Shown one piece after another: positions 16,648 through 25,463 of a stretch of 55,794 nucleotides of DNA. Origin of the DNA: Burkholderia sp. (GTDB taxonomy: Bacteria > Pseudomonadota > Gammaproteobacteria > Burkholderiales > Burkholderiaceae); NCBI RefSeq assembly GCF_018375725.1, contig NZ_JAHACR010000005.1, forward strand, positions 1 through 55,794, given 5' to 3'. Under the pieces are notes generated by a model. It was not told where the DNA came from. It did not search any database and saw nothing but the letters and a program-made list of their open reading frames with translations. A program made the translations under genes and the position numbers. Within the stretch, counting starts at the first letter, position 1. Every line of letters starts with the position of its first letter.

Positions 16648-18144
16648 CTATGCGCCTCCCGTCACGCGCAGCACTTCCTCGAGCGAGGTCGCGCCGGACG
16701 CGAGCCAGCGCTCGGCGTCGTCGCGCAGCGTGCGCATCCCTTGCGCGCGGCCGGTCGCGAGGATTTCCGCGTCGGCCGCGTTGCGGTGGATCTGCGAACG
16801 GATCGCATCGTCGACCACCAGCAGTTCGTAGACGCCGCGCCGGCCCGTATAACCCGAATGCCCGCACTTGTCGCAGCCGACCGGATGCCAGACGGTGCGG
16901 CCGTCCTCGTGCCGAGCTTCCTTGCAGACCGGGCAGAGCTGCCGCACGAGCCGCTGCGCGAGCACGCCGAGCAGCGACGACGCGAGCAGGTACGGCTCGA
17001 CGCCCATGTCGGTCAGGCGCGTGACCGCCGACGCCGCATCGTTCGTGTGCAGCGTCGCAAGCACGAGGTGGCCGGTCAGCGATGCCTGCACCGCGATCTG
17101 CGCGGTTTCGAGGTCGCGGATTTCGCCGATCATGATCACGTCCGGATCCTGGCGCAGGATCGAGCGCAGCGCCCGCGCGAAGGTCATGCCGATCCGCTCG
17201 TTCACCTGCGTCTGGCCGATGCCGGACAGGTCGTATTCGATCGGATCCTCGACGGTCATGATGTTGGTGGTCGCGGTTTCGAGCCGCGACAGCGACGCGT
17301 ACAGCGTCGTCGTCTTGCCCGAACCGGTCGGGCCGGTCACGAGCACGATGCCGTGCGGCCGCGAGATCAGCTTGTCGAACTGCCCGAGCGTGTCCCGGCC
17401 CATGCCGAGCGCTTCGAGGTTCAGGCGCTGCGCGTCCTTTTCGAGCAGGCGCAGCACTGCGCGCTCGCCGTGCCCGGTCGGCAGCGTCGAGACCCGCACG
17501 TCGACCGGCCGGCCGCCGACGCGCAACGTGATGCGGCCGTCCTGCGGCAGGCGTTTCTCGGCGATGTCGAGCTGCGCCATGATCTTGATCCGCGAGATCA
17601 GCGCGCCGTGCAGCGCCTTCTTCGGCCGGACGACGTCGCGCAGCGTGCCGTCGACGCGAAAGCGCACGACCGACGCGTTCTCGAACGGCTCGATATGGAT
17701 GTCGGACGCCTGCTCGCGCGCCGCTTGTGTCAGGAGCGCATTGATCATCCGGATGATCGGCGCGTCGTCCTCGGATTCGAGCAGATCCTCGACCTCGGGA
17801 ATGTCCTGCATCAACCGCGACAGATCGACTTCGCCCTCGACCTCGCCGACCACCTGCGCCGCACTGCCGTCCTGGCGCGCGTAGGCCTGGTTGATCGCCT
17901 GCGCGAGCGCGTCGGCCGGCATGCGATGCACGGTGATCGCGCCGAAGTTGCGCGCAATCTCGGCGAGCGCCGCGTCGCTGGTGCGATCGCTGATCCACAC
18001 TTCGAGCGTGTCGTCGTGCTGATGCGCGACGAGCACCTGTCCGCTCTTCGCGAAGCCGTACGGCAAGAGCCGCGCGGCGACGGGAGACGGCGCCGGCCGT
18101 TCGCCCGGCGCGCCGTCAGGGGAGGGCGCGAGCGCGTCGGTCAC
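16648..18144 (-). CDS. gspE: Type II secretion ATPase GspE
   Basis: The cytoplasmic hexameric ATPase that powers pseudopilus assembly, 498 residues. Visible motifs: Walker A GPTGSGKTTT (271-280), Asp box around 298-302 (VEDPIEYD), Walker B with IMIGEIRDLETAQIA (338-351), His box LATLHTNDAASA, and a zinc-binding tetracysteine domain with CPVC (404-407) and CDKC (424-427). I chose the GTG at 18142-18144, which overlaps the gspD stop (GTGA). The frame is open much further upstream, but that part is a shadow of gspD. Confidence 0.95.
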   Translation of the reverse strand: MTDALAPSPDGAPGERPAPSPVAARLLPYGFAKSGQVLVAHQHDDTLEVWISDRTSDAALAEIARNFGAITVHRMPADALAQAINQAYARQDGSAAQVVGEVEGEVDLSRLMQDIPEVEDLLESEDDAPIIRMINALLTQAAREQASDIHIEPFENASVVRFRVDGTLRDVVRPKKALHGALISRIKIMAQLDIAEKRLPQDGRITLRVGGRPVDVRVSTLPTGHGERAVLRLLEKDAQRLNLEALGMGRDTLGQFDKLISRPHGIVLVTGPTGSGKTTTLYASLSRLETATTNIMTVEDPIEYDLSGIGQTQVNERIGMTFARALRSILRQDPDVIMIGEIRDLETAQIAVQASLTGHLVLATLHTNDAASAVTRLTDMGVEPYLLASSLLGVLAQRLVRQLCPVCKEARHEDGRTVWHPVGCDKCGHSGYTGRRGVYELLVVDDAIRSQIHRNAADAEILATGRAQGMRTLRDDAERWLASGATSLEEVLRVTGGA

Positions 18145-20489
18145 TGCGACGCTCCCGGCGTGGCCGTCAGCGGCAATTGCGGCACCGGCTGCTGCGGCAC
18201 GGCCTGCGGTTGCGCACCCGGTTGCGCCTGCGCGGGCGAGGACGGTTGCGGCGCCGGCTGCTCCGGCATCCGGCGCATGTCGTCGAGGTTGAACAGGTTC
18301 ATCGCCGGCACGCCGCCCTGGCTCGGACCCGCGGGCGCGGCCGGCAGCATCGGCGTATCCCTGTCGCGGATCAGCCGGTTGTCCGACTGGTACGCGCCCT
18401 GCATGCCGCGCGCATAGTCGTAACGGTTCGCCGCGATCGCTTCGCTCGTCGCGCCGTCGCGCACCACGACCGGCCGCAGGAACACCATCAGGTTGGTCTT
18501 CTGGCGGCTCTTGGATTCCGAACGGAACAGCTGGCCGAGCCACGGAATGTCGCCGAGCAGCGGCACCTTGTTCACGCCGGTCGAATAGCTGTCCTGCATC
18601 AAGCCGCCGAGCACGATGATCTGGCCGTCGTCGGCGAGCACGGTCGACTGGATCGAGCGCTTGTTGAAGGTCGGGCCGGTCAGGTTGTTCAGCGTGCCGG
18701 CCGCGACCGACGAGCTTTCCGTATACAGCTGGAGCTTCAGGATGCCGCCGTCGGTGATGGTCGGCTTCACGTGCAGCGTGATGCCGACGTCGCGCCGGTC
18801 GTACGTATTGAACGCCGTGCTGGTGTTGCCGGCCGTCAGGTTCGAGTACGAGCCGGTCGGGATCGGCACGTTCTGGCCGACGACGATCCGTGCTTCCTCG
18901 TTGTCGAGCGTGATCAGGTTCGGCGTCGACAGGATGTTCGCGTCGCTCGACTGCGACAGCGCCTGCAACAGGCCGCCCAGGCCCCAGATGTTGCCGAACT
19001 TGTGCAGCCAGCCGATGTTGACGCCGTTCTGCAACGCGCCGGTAAGCGCCGCGCCGACCGTACTGGTGCCCGTGTTCAGCGTGTTGCCGAGCACGGTCAG
19101 GTCGACGATGCTGTTGCCGTTGCCGACCGTGCCGACACCGAGCGCGGGGATGTTCGAGCCGGCATAGACGGCGTTGTTGCCGGACAGCAGCGCGCCTTGC
19201 CACTGGATGCCGAGGTTTGCGCCGGTGTTCGCGCTCAGTTCGACGATCAGCGCTTCGAGGTAGACCTGCGCGCGCCGCGCGTCGAGCTGGTCGATCACCG
19301 TGCGCAGATTGCGGTAGACGGGATCGGGCGCGGTGATGATCAGCGAATTCGTCGCCGCATCGGCCTGGATCATGCCGCCCGGCTGGTTGTCCTCGCCGCC
19401 CTTGTCCTTGTCGCCGCCGAGCAGGCCCGCGGTGCCGAGGCCGCCGCCTTGCGACGCACCGCCGCCGTACCCCGAGGACGAAGACGAACCGCTCATCGAC
19501 GACGGCAGCGGCGGGGTGCCCGGCGTCCCGGTCGAGAAGCTGCTGCCCGACGAGGGATTCTGGTTGAATGCGCTCGCATCGTTCGACGTCGCCGATGCGC
19601 CGCTTTCGCTGCCGCCCCGTCCCATCATCGCGCGCAGGGTCTTCGCGAGCTTCACCGCATCCGCGTTGCGCAGCGTCACGACATGCATGTTGCCCGGCTT
19701 CCCGGTCGGCGCGTCGAGTTGCTGCGCGAGCCGCCTGGCGGCTGCGAGGCGCGACGGATTCGACGCGCGCAGCATCAGCGAGTTGGTGCGCGGATCGGCT
19801 GTCACCGAGACCTTGAGCGTCGCGTCGCTGTTGCCGATCGCGCCCGGGTCGAGCAGCTTCGACAGCTGCGTGGCGGTGTCGATCGCGTTCGCGTTCCTGA
19901 GCGGCACGACCGCCACCTGCGCGCCCGCCGCGCTGTCGACGCCGGCGATGATCTGCGCGATGCGGCGCACGTTGTCCGCGTAGTCGGTGACGACGATCGT
20001 GTTGTTCGCCGGATAGGCGGTGACGGTGTTGTTCGGCGAGATCAGCGGGCGCAGCACCGGCAACAGGTTGTTCGCCGATTCGTTGCGCAGCTCGAACACC
20101 TGCGTGACGATCTGGTCGCCGCGCGCCTGCGGCGCGTTGCCGATGTAGGTCGGCACGCCCTGCAGCTTCGCGTCGGCCTCCGGCACGACCTTCAGCACGC
20201 CGTGATCCTGCACGAGCGCGAAGCCCTGCATGCGCAGCGCCGACTGCAGCGTCTTCAATGCCTGATCCTGCGGCACCGGACGTTCCGCGACGAGGTTGAG
20301 CTGCCCCTTCACGCGGGGATCGACGATGATCGTCTTGCCGGTCGCAGCGCCGATCGCCTTGGCGACCTGATCGATGTCCGCGTTGACGAAATTGAGCGTG
20401 ACCTGGGCATACGCGGCCTGCGAAATGACGATTCCGGCAACGACGAGCGTCGAGGCGATACGCCGCATAACGAAGCGAGTTCTTGTCAT
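18141..20489 (-). CDS. gspD: Type II secretion outer-membrane secretin GspD
   Basis: The outer-membrane channel of the T2SS, 782 residues. A signal peptide (MRRIASTLVVAGIVISQAAYAQ) precedes an N0 domain (VTLNFVNADIDQVAKAIGAA) and N1-N3 domains. The third contains a long Ser/Gly-rich insertion (about residues 305-375). The secretin core follows (VYLEALIVELSANTG, VGQNVPIPTGSY, VPLLGDIPWLGQLFR), and the protein ends in a Pro/Gln/Ala-rich tail of about 45 residues. I chose the ATG at 20487-20489; a Met seven codons downstream and another 24 codons upstream are alternatives. It heads the gspD-E-F operon. Confidence 0.95.
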   Translation of the reverse strand: MTRTRFVMRRIASTLVVAGIVISQAAYAQVTLNFVNADIDQVAKAIGAATGKTIIVDPRVKGQLNLVAERPVPQDQALKTLQSALRMQGFALVQDHGVLKVVPEADAKLQGVPTYIGNAPQARGDQIVTQVFELRNESANNLLPVLRPLISPNNTVTAYPANNTIVVTDYADNVRRIAQIIAGVDSAAGAQVAVVPLRNANAIDTATQLSKLLDPGAIGNSDATLKVSVTADPRTNSLMLRASNPSRLAAARRLAQQLDAPTGKPGNMHVVTLRNADAVKLAKTLRAMMGRGGSESGASATSNDASAFNQNPSSGSSFSTGTPGTPPLPSSMSGSSSSSGYGGGASQGGGLGTAGLLGGDKDKGGEDNQPGGMIQADAATNSLIITAPDPVYRNLRTVIDQLDARRAQVYLEALIVELSANTGANLGIQWQGALLSGNNAVYAGSNIPALGVGTVGNGNSIVDLTVLGNTLNTGTSTVGAALTGALQNGVNIGWLHKFGNIWGLGGLLQALSQSSDANILSTPNLITLDNEEARIVVGQNVPIPTGSYSNLTAGNTSTAFNTYDRRDVGITLHVKPTITDGGILKLQLYTESSSVAAGTLNNLTGPTFNKRSIQSTVLADDGQIIVLGGLMQDSYSTGVNKVPLLGDIPWLGQLFRSESKSRQKTNLMVFLRPVVVRDGATSEAIAANRYDYARGMQGAYQSDNRLIRDRDTPMLPAAPAGPSQGGVPAMNLFNLDDMRRMPEQPAPQPSSPAQAQPGAQPQAVPQQPVPQLPLTATPGASQ

Positions 20490-20849
20490 GGATGAATGAG
20501 TCGATGCCGGCTCAGGTCGCATCCGGCGGTATTGCAGGATCAATGTCGAAAATAGCGACATTAGCAGTTTTTCATGTCGAAAATGTCACGTCGAGCCGAG
20601 GAATGTCTCACTTGCGACATGGATCCAGCCGCGCGTAGGTCATCTGTAAGTTCCGGCGCGCGGGCCCGTTTGTTTATTGCCATCATTTCAGGATGAACCG
20701 AAACAGAAATGCGGTATAACCCGGCATTCGCACATCGCACCGGACGCACGATGCTGTCTGTATGATACGAGCCACGCGGTGCACGTCGCGCGAATTCTGG
20801 ACACGGGTTTTCCCGCCCCCCGTTCACGCGAGTTTCCTTCATTCAGTCA
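20490..20849. promoter_or_regulatory. gspD / lytic transglycosylase divergent region with ATGTC...GACAT repeats
   Basis: This 360-bp spacer holds the gspD promoter. At 20542-20562 there is a perfect inverted repeat, AATGTCG - 7 nt - CGACATT. A related dyad, ATGTC - 8 nt - GACAT, lies at 20603-20620, and between them are direct copies of ATGTC at 20574 and 20583. This looks like an operator array about 50-130 bp before the gspD start. On the other side TATGAT near 20760 could be a -10 box for the transglycosylase gene. A 93-codon minus frame (20561-20842) covers the region but shows no protein-like features. Confidence 0.5.
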
Positions 20850-21296
20850 ATGAACAGACGGTTCGTTTCGATGGCGCTATTCGCAGCCGGCACGATGCTC
20901 GCCGGCGGAAACGCGCATGCCGATTGTTTTGACGAAGCCGCCCGATATCAGAAAGTCAATCCGCTGATCCTGCGCGCCATTGCGTGGCAGGAATCGCGCA
21001 ACCGCCCCGATGCGCAGAACCGGAATGGGAACGGCTCGGTCGACTACGGGCTCATGCAGATCAATTCGATCCATCTGCCCACGCTGTCGCGGTACGGCAT
21101 CGGCCGCGATACGCTGATGGAACCGTGCAAGAGCGTCTATATCGCGGCGTGGCACCTGCGCCGGAAAATGGACAAGTACGGCAACACCTGGCAGGCCGTC
21201 GGCGCCTATCATTCGGAGACGCCCGCCCTGCGCGACAAGTACGCGAAGCAGATCGCCGCGATCCTGACGCAATGGAAGCTGCTGCCGCCGCAATGA
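20850..21296 (+). CDS. Secreted lytic transglycosylase (SLT/IpgF-VirB1 type)
   Basis: A 148-residue murein-cleaving enzyme with a signal peptide (MNRRFVSMALFAAGTMLAGGNAHA) and one SLT domain. The catalytic Glu48 lies in AIAWQESRNRP; other family motifs are VDYGLMQINSIHLPTL and ACW-like YIAAWHLRRKMDKYGNTW, with GAYHSE near the end. Small transglycosylases of this type locally open peptidoglycan for secretion machines. The position next to gspD suggests, but does not prove, a role in secretin or T2SS insertion. The start ATG overlaps no better alternative. Confidence 0.9.
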   Translation: MNRRFVSMALFAAGTMLAGGNAHADCFDEAARYQKVNPLILRAIAWQESRNRPDAQNRNGNGSVDYGLMQINSIHLPTLSRYGIGRDTLMEPCKSVYIAAWHLRRKMDKYGNTWQAVGAYHSETPALRDKYAKQIAAILTQWKLLPPQ

Positions 21297-21437
21297 CCGC
21301 GCGCGGGCAGGCCAGGACGCGTTTGATGCACAATGCGGGCTTACGCTGCGGATTTGCCCCGCGCCCGGCCTGAGCCGAGGCGCCCGATCGGGCAGCGCCG
21401 CGCCCGCTTCTCCCTATTTTCGTTGGTGCATAACGCA

Positions 21438-22724
21438 ATGAACCCGCCGTTGCCCGTCACCGTGCTGTCCGGCTTCCTCGGCGCCGGCAAGACCACGCTG
21501 CTCAACCATATCCTCGCGAATCGCGCCGGCCTGAAGGTCGCCGTGATCGTCAACGACCTCGCATCGGTCAACATCGACGCGACGCTCGTGCGCGACGCGT
21601 CCGCGCTGTCGCATGTCGAGGAACGCCTCGTCGAGATGTCGAACGGCTGCATCTGCTGCACGCTGCGCGACGACCTGCTGGTCGAGATCCGCAAGCTCGC
21701 CGCGGAAGGCCGCTTCGACGCGATCCTGATCGAATCGACCGGCATCGCCGAGCCGATGCCGATCGCCGAAACCTTCACCTTCGTCGACGATCACGGCGCA
21801 TCGCTCGCCGAAATCGCGCGTCTCGATACGCTGGTCACCGTGGTCGACGCGTTCAATTTCCTGCGCGACTACGGCTCGGACGACGCGCTCGCCGAGCGCG
21901 GTATCGCCGCGACCGACGAAGACGACCGCACGCTCGTCGAGCTGCTGATCGAGCAGATCGAATTCTGCGACGTCCTCGTGATCAACAAGGCCGACCTCGT
22001 CGGCGCGGAGGAACTGGCGCGCCTGCAGCACATCCTCGCGCGACTGAATCCGCGTGCGCACCAGATCGTGTCGACCTTCGGCAACGTGCCGCTCGGCGAA
22101 GTGCTGAACACCGGCCGCTTCGATTTCGACGCCGCGGCGAACGCGCCGGGCTGGCTCGCGTCGCTCGAGCACGCGCACGGCGACGGTCACGATCACGCCC
22201 ATTCGCATGCGCATGGCGAAGCGGACGAGTTCGGCATCGGCAATTTCGTCTATCGCGCGCGCCGGCCGTTCCATCCGGTGCGGCTCTGGGCACTGCTGCA
22301 TCAGGAATGGCCGGGCGTGCTGCGCAGCAAGGGATTCTTCTGGCTCGCGACGCGCAACGACATCGCCGGGTCGCTGTCGCAGGCGGGCGGCGTCTGCCGG
22401 CACGGACCGGCCGGCTTGTGGTGGGCGGCGCAGGATCGCGCGGAATGGCCGGACGACGACGAGCTGCTCGACGAGATCCGCGCGGAATGGCAGGGCGATC
22501 TCGACGATCGGTCGATCGGCGATCGACGGCAGGAACTGGTGCTGATCGGCATCGGGCTCGACGATGCCGCATGGCGCGCGAAACTCGACGCGTGTTTGCT
22601 GACCGATGCGGAATTCGCACTCGGCGCAGCGCAATGGACGCACTTCGACGATCCGTTCCCGGCATGGGACATCGATGCGCACGACGACGACCACGGCGAC
22701 GCGCAGATCCTGCAACATTCGTGA
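21438..22724 (+). CDS. G3E-family (CobW/YjiA-like) metal-chaperone GTPase
   Basis: A 428-residue GTPase likely to insert or deliver a metal, often zinc in this family. Walker A is GFLGAGKTTLLN (residues 12-23), the metal-binding CxCC motif is CICC (71-74), the switch region is ESTGIAEP and the base-recognition motif is NKADLV. A His-rich linker (about residues 243-258, HAHGDGHDHAHSHAHG) precedes the CobW C-terminal domain, starting near FVYRARRPFHPVRLW. I chose the ATG at 21438 because it directly precedes the conserved N-terminus; the 35 codons of open frame upstream are unrelated. It ends before a bidirectional terminator shared with HU. Confidence 0.9.
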   Translation: MNPPLPVTVLSGFLGAGKTTLLNHILANRAGLKVAVIVNDLASVNIDATLVRDASALSHVEERLVEMSNGCICCTLRDDLLVEIRKLAAEGRFDAILIESTGIAEPMPIAETFTFVDDHGASLAEIARLDTLVTVVDAFNFLRDYGSDDALAERGIAATDEDDRTLVELLIEQIEFCDVLVINKADLVGAEELARLQHILARLNPRAHQIVSTFGNVPLGEVLNTGRFDFDAAANAPGWLASLEHAHGDGHDHAHSHAHGEADEFGIGNFVYRARRPFHPVRLWALLHQEWPGVLRSKGFFWLATRNDIAGSLSQAGGVCRHGPAGLWWAAQDRAEWPDDDELLDEIRAEWQGDLDDRSIGDRRQELVLIGIGLDDAAWRAKLDACLLTDAEFALGAAQWTHFDDPFPAWDIDAHDDDHGDAQILQHS

Positions 22725-22779
22725 CAACCGTTAAAGCCTGCAAACGGGACGTTCGGCAGTGAAAAAACCGCGCGCCCAC

Positions 22780-22809
22780 AAAAAACCCGCCAGACGGCGG
22801 GTTTTTTTC
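22780..22809. terminator. Bidirectional intrinsic terminator between GTPase gene and HU gene
   Basis: A perfect 12-bp stem, AAAAAACCCGCC (22780-22791) and GGCGGGTTTTTT (22796-22807), with a 4-nt loop AGAC. It has a T-run on the plus strand and, because of the leading A-run, also on the minus strand. It sits between two convergent genes, so it can stop both transcripts. Confidence 0.92.
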
Positions 22810-22824
22810 TGAACAGGCGCTGAA

Positions 22825-23103
22825 TTAACGCTTGTTGACGGCGTCCTTGAACGCCTTGCCTGCGGTGAACTTGACCGTCTTGGCTGCCGGGATCTTGATG
22901 GTTTCGCCGGTCTTCGGGTTGCGGCCCGTACGTGCTGCGCGCTTGCCCGAACCGAAGCTGCCGAAGCCGATCAGCTGAACCGCGTCGCCCTTCGACACAG
23001 CCTTCTTGATGACTTCGAGCAGCGTGTCCAGCGTTTCGCCGGTTTGAGCCTTGCTGGCGCCCGTCTGAGCGGCGACGGCGTCGATCAGTTCCTGTTTGTT
23101 CAT
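22825..23103 (-). CDS. DNA-binding protein HU
   Basis: A 92-residue nucleoid protein that binds and bends DNA as a dimer. The sequence is a textbook HU: MNKQELIDAVAAQTGASKAQ, the beta-arm region GFGSFGSGKRAARTGRNPKTGE with the Pro at the arm tip in RNP, and the C-terminal VKFTAGKAFKDAVNKR. A good Shine-Dalgarno (AAAAAGGAA) lies 4-8 nt before the ATG. It is monocistronic, ended by the terminator at 22780-22809. Whether it is HU-alpha or HU-beta cannot be told, so no symbol is given. Confidence 0.97.
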   Translation of the reverse strand: MNKQELIDAVAAQTGASKAQTGETLDTLLEVIKKAVSKGDAVQLIGFGSFGSGKRAARTGRNPKTGETIKIPAAKTVKFTAGKAFKDAVNKR

Positions 23104-23492
23104 TAAGGTTCCTTTTTCAGGTTAGGTTGACACGAACAGCGCGAACGCGCCGATTATACGTGCGCGAACCGTGCCGTCGAGAGTCGATCTCCAACGACAC
23201 AGCGCCGAATCCTGGCCCGCGCAGTTCGCTCTCCGGCATGCCGGCAGCCACCCCGCGGTACGGCGTTGCTATGATAGCGCAGCGCAAACCCAATAACGAC
23301 AAGGGTTTCAAAGATTTTCATCGGTATTTCGCCGAATGAATCACTGATTGCGCGTTTTTTGACCCGTGCCGGCCGGACAGGATACGCAACCGGAACCGCC
23401 TATGCGCATCGCCGTTGGTTTTTGCCAACGGCCGGGGCGGGCGGTCTCGTGCAAACCCTTGCCAGGCTTGGCCGTCCCATATTTTGTTTCGC
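23104..23492. promoter_or_regulatory. Divergent HU / mnmC upstream region
   Basis: 389 bp without a gene. It must carry the HU promoter (leftward) and the mnmC promoter (rightward). GCGCTGTT... and TATGATAGCGCAG near 23270 give a -10-like TATGAT facing mnmC. Short reading frames cover it on both strands but none looks like a protein. This is also where the dominant gene direction in the window flips from minus to plus. Confidence 0.4.
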
Positions 23493-25463
23493 ATGCCAGA
23501 CCGACTCGTTCCCGCCACGCTCGCGTTCCGCGACGACGGCATCCTCGTCTCGCCGGAGCACGGCGACATTCGTTCCCGTGACGCCGACGCGCTCGCGCGG
23601 GCAAACCGTGTGTTTGTCCAGGGCAACGGCTTGCCGGGACGCTGGCAGGGCAGGCGCACGTTTACGGTCGTCGAGACGGGCTTCGGTGCCGGCAGCCATT
23701 TCCTTGCGACCTGGGCCGCGTGGCGCAACGATCCCGAGCGATGCGAACGGCTGCATGTCGTGTCGGTCGAGCAGCATCCGTTTACGCGCGACGACTTGCG
23801 CGTCGCCCTCGCGCATATCGTTGCAAACACAACCATATCGGCGGATGTCGATGCGCTCGTCGATACATGGCCGATGCTCGTGCCGGGCCTGCACCGCCTC
23901 GAATTCGACGAAGGGCGCGTCGTATTGACGCTCGTATTCGGCGATGCGCTCGCGATGCTGCCGAAGCTCGTCGTGCGCGCCGATGCGTTCTATCTTCACG
24001 ACGTCGCGCCGACACAAAACGAGGACATGTCGTTGCCCGACGTGTTTCGCGCCATGGCGCGCATCGCCGACGATCACGCGACATTCGCGACCGATGCGAA
24101 CGCCGACGCCGTCAAGCATGCGCTCGACGAAGCGGGCTTCGCGCATCGGGAAGTCGCCGGTTCAGGCGGCGAGTGCGCGATGCTTGCCGGCGAATTCGCG
24201 CCGCGCTGGCGGATGCGCAGGCACGATCCGCCACGCGCGATGAACGTCGGCGAACGCCACGCGATCGTGATCGGCGCGGGCATCGCAGGATGCGCGGTCG
24301 TCGAACGGCTCGCTGCACGCGGCTGGGACGTCACGCTGATCGAGCGCCACACGCAGATCGCCACCGAAGCGTCGGGCAATCCCGCCGGCGTATTCCATCC
24401 GTTGATGACGCGCGACGACAACGTCGCGAGCCGGCTCACGCGCAGCGGCTTTCTCCATGCGCTCACTCGCTGGCGCGCGCTTGAACGGGCCGGTCATCCG
24501 ATCGGACGCAGCACGCACGGCATGATTCATCTTGCCGAATCGGACGACGACTTCGAACGGATGCGTGCCGCGTTCGATGCGCTCGGCGTACCGCCCGACT
24601 ACGCGCAATTGCTCACCGTCGACGCGGCCCGCGCGCACCTGGCGCTGCCGGTGGCGCACGGCGGCCTGCTGTTTCCACACGGCGGATCGGTACAACCCGC
24701 CGCGCTGGCCCGCGCGCAATGCGCGGCGTCCGGTGAGCGCGTGACGGTATTGTCGGGCACCGAAGTCGCACGGCTCGAACGCCGCGGTGAACGCTGGCAT
24801 GCGCTCGACGCGGAAGGCCGTTCGCTCGCCGACGCACCGGTCGTCGTGCTCGCGAATGCGGGCGACGCAGTCCGGCTTGCGGGCTTGCAGCACGTTCCGC
24901 TGCAGCCGGTGCGCGGGCAGCTGACGCTGCTGCCGCCCGGCAGCGCGTCGCCGCTCGTCTGTCCGGTGATCGGCGACGGCTATGCGGTGCCGCTCGAAGA
25001 CGGCACGCTGCTCACGGGTGCAACATTCGAACCCGGCGATATCGATCCGGTCATGCGTGCCGCCGGCCACCAGGAAAATCTCGATCGTGTCGGCCGCTTG
25101 CTGCCTGGCCTGCTCGGCCACGTGCCCGACGCCGGGATATTGCACGGCCGCGTCGCATTCCGCTGGGTCGTGGCCGATCGACTGCCCATGATCGGACCGC
25201 TCGCCGACGAAGCGCAGGCGGTCGCGCAAGCGAAAGCGCTCAGCGGTGCGAAAGCGCGCGATCTTCCGCGCACCGCCGGTCTTTTTGGCGCTTTCGGCTA
25301 TGGCTCGCGCGGGCTGACCTGGTCCGCGCTCGGCGCCGAACTGATCGCCTCCCAGCTCGAAGGCGAGCCGTGGCCGCTCGAACGCGAGCTTGCCGAAGCG
25401 ATCGATCCCGCCCGATTCCTCATCCGTGCGCTGCGCGCCCGACGGGTGAACACCGCAAACTGA
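23493..25463 (+). CDS. mnmC: Bifunctional tRNA 5-methylaminomethyl-2-thiouridine biosynthesis protein MnmC
   Basis: MnmC completes mnm5(s2)U at the wobble position of several tRNAs. The N-terminal half (about 1-240) is a SAM methyltransferase (MnmC2: VETGFGAGSHFLATWAAWR, YLHDVAPTQNEDMS). The C-terminal half (about 260-650) is an FAD oxidase (MnmC1: AIVIGAGIAGCAVVERLAAR, EASGNPAGVFHPLMTRDDN, FGYGSRGLTWSALGAEL). The 656-residue length and fused domain order match the family. I chose the ATG at 23493 (MPDRLVPATLAFRDDG); 26 open codons upstream are not conserved. The pathway partner mnmG is also in this window. Confidence 0.94.
   Translation: MPDRLVPATLAFRDDGILVSPEHGDIRSRDADALARANRVFVQGNGLPGRWQGRRTFTVVETGFGAGSHFLATWAAWRNDPERCERLHVVSVEQHPFTRDDLRVALAHIVANTTISADVDALVDTWPMLVPGLHRLEFDEGRVVLTLVFGDALAMLPKLVVRADAFYLHDVAPTQNEDMSLPDVFRAMARIADDHATFATDANADAVKHALDEAGFAHREVAGSGGECAMLAGEFAPRWRMRRHDPPRAMNVGERHAIVIGAGIAGCAVVERLAARGWDVTLIERHTQIATEASGNPAGVFHPLMTRDDNVASRLTRSGFLHALTRWRALERAGHPIGRSTHGMIHLAESDDDFERMRAAFDALGVPPDYAQLLTVDAARAHLALPVAHGGLLFPHGGSVQPAALARAQCAASGERVTVLSGTEVARLERRGERWHALDAEGRSLADAPVVVLANAGDAVRLAGLQHVPLQPVRGQLTLLPPGSASPLVCPVIGDGYAVPLEDGTLLTGATFEPGDIDPVMRAAGHQENLDRVGRLLPGLLGHVPDAGILHGRVAFRWVVADRLPMIGPLADEAQAVAQAKALSGAKARDLPRTAGLFGAFGYGSRGLTWSALGAELIASQLEGEPWPLERELAEAIDPARFLIRALRARRVNTAN

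Noticed and set aside
18177..20495. 772-codon open frame on the plus strand opposite gspD
   Set aside because: Arg/Ala/His-rich composition without motifs; it is the antisense shadow of gspD, usual in such GC-rich DNA.
20561..20842. 93-codon minus-strand frame in the gspD upstream region
   Set aside because: Lies over the operator-like repeats, no Shine-Dalgarno, not protein-like.
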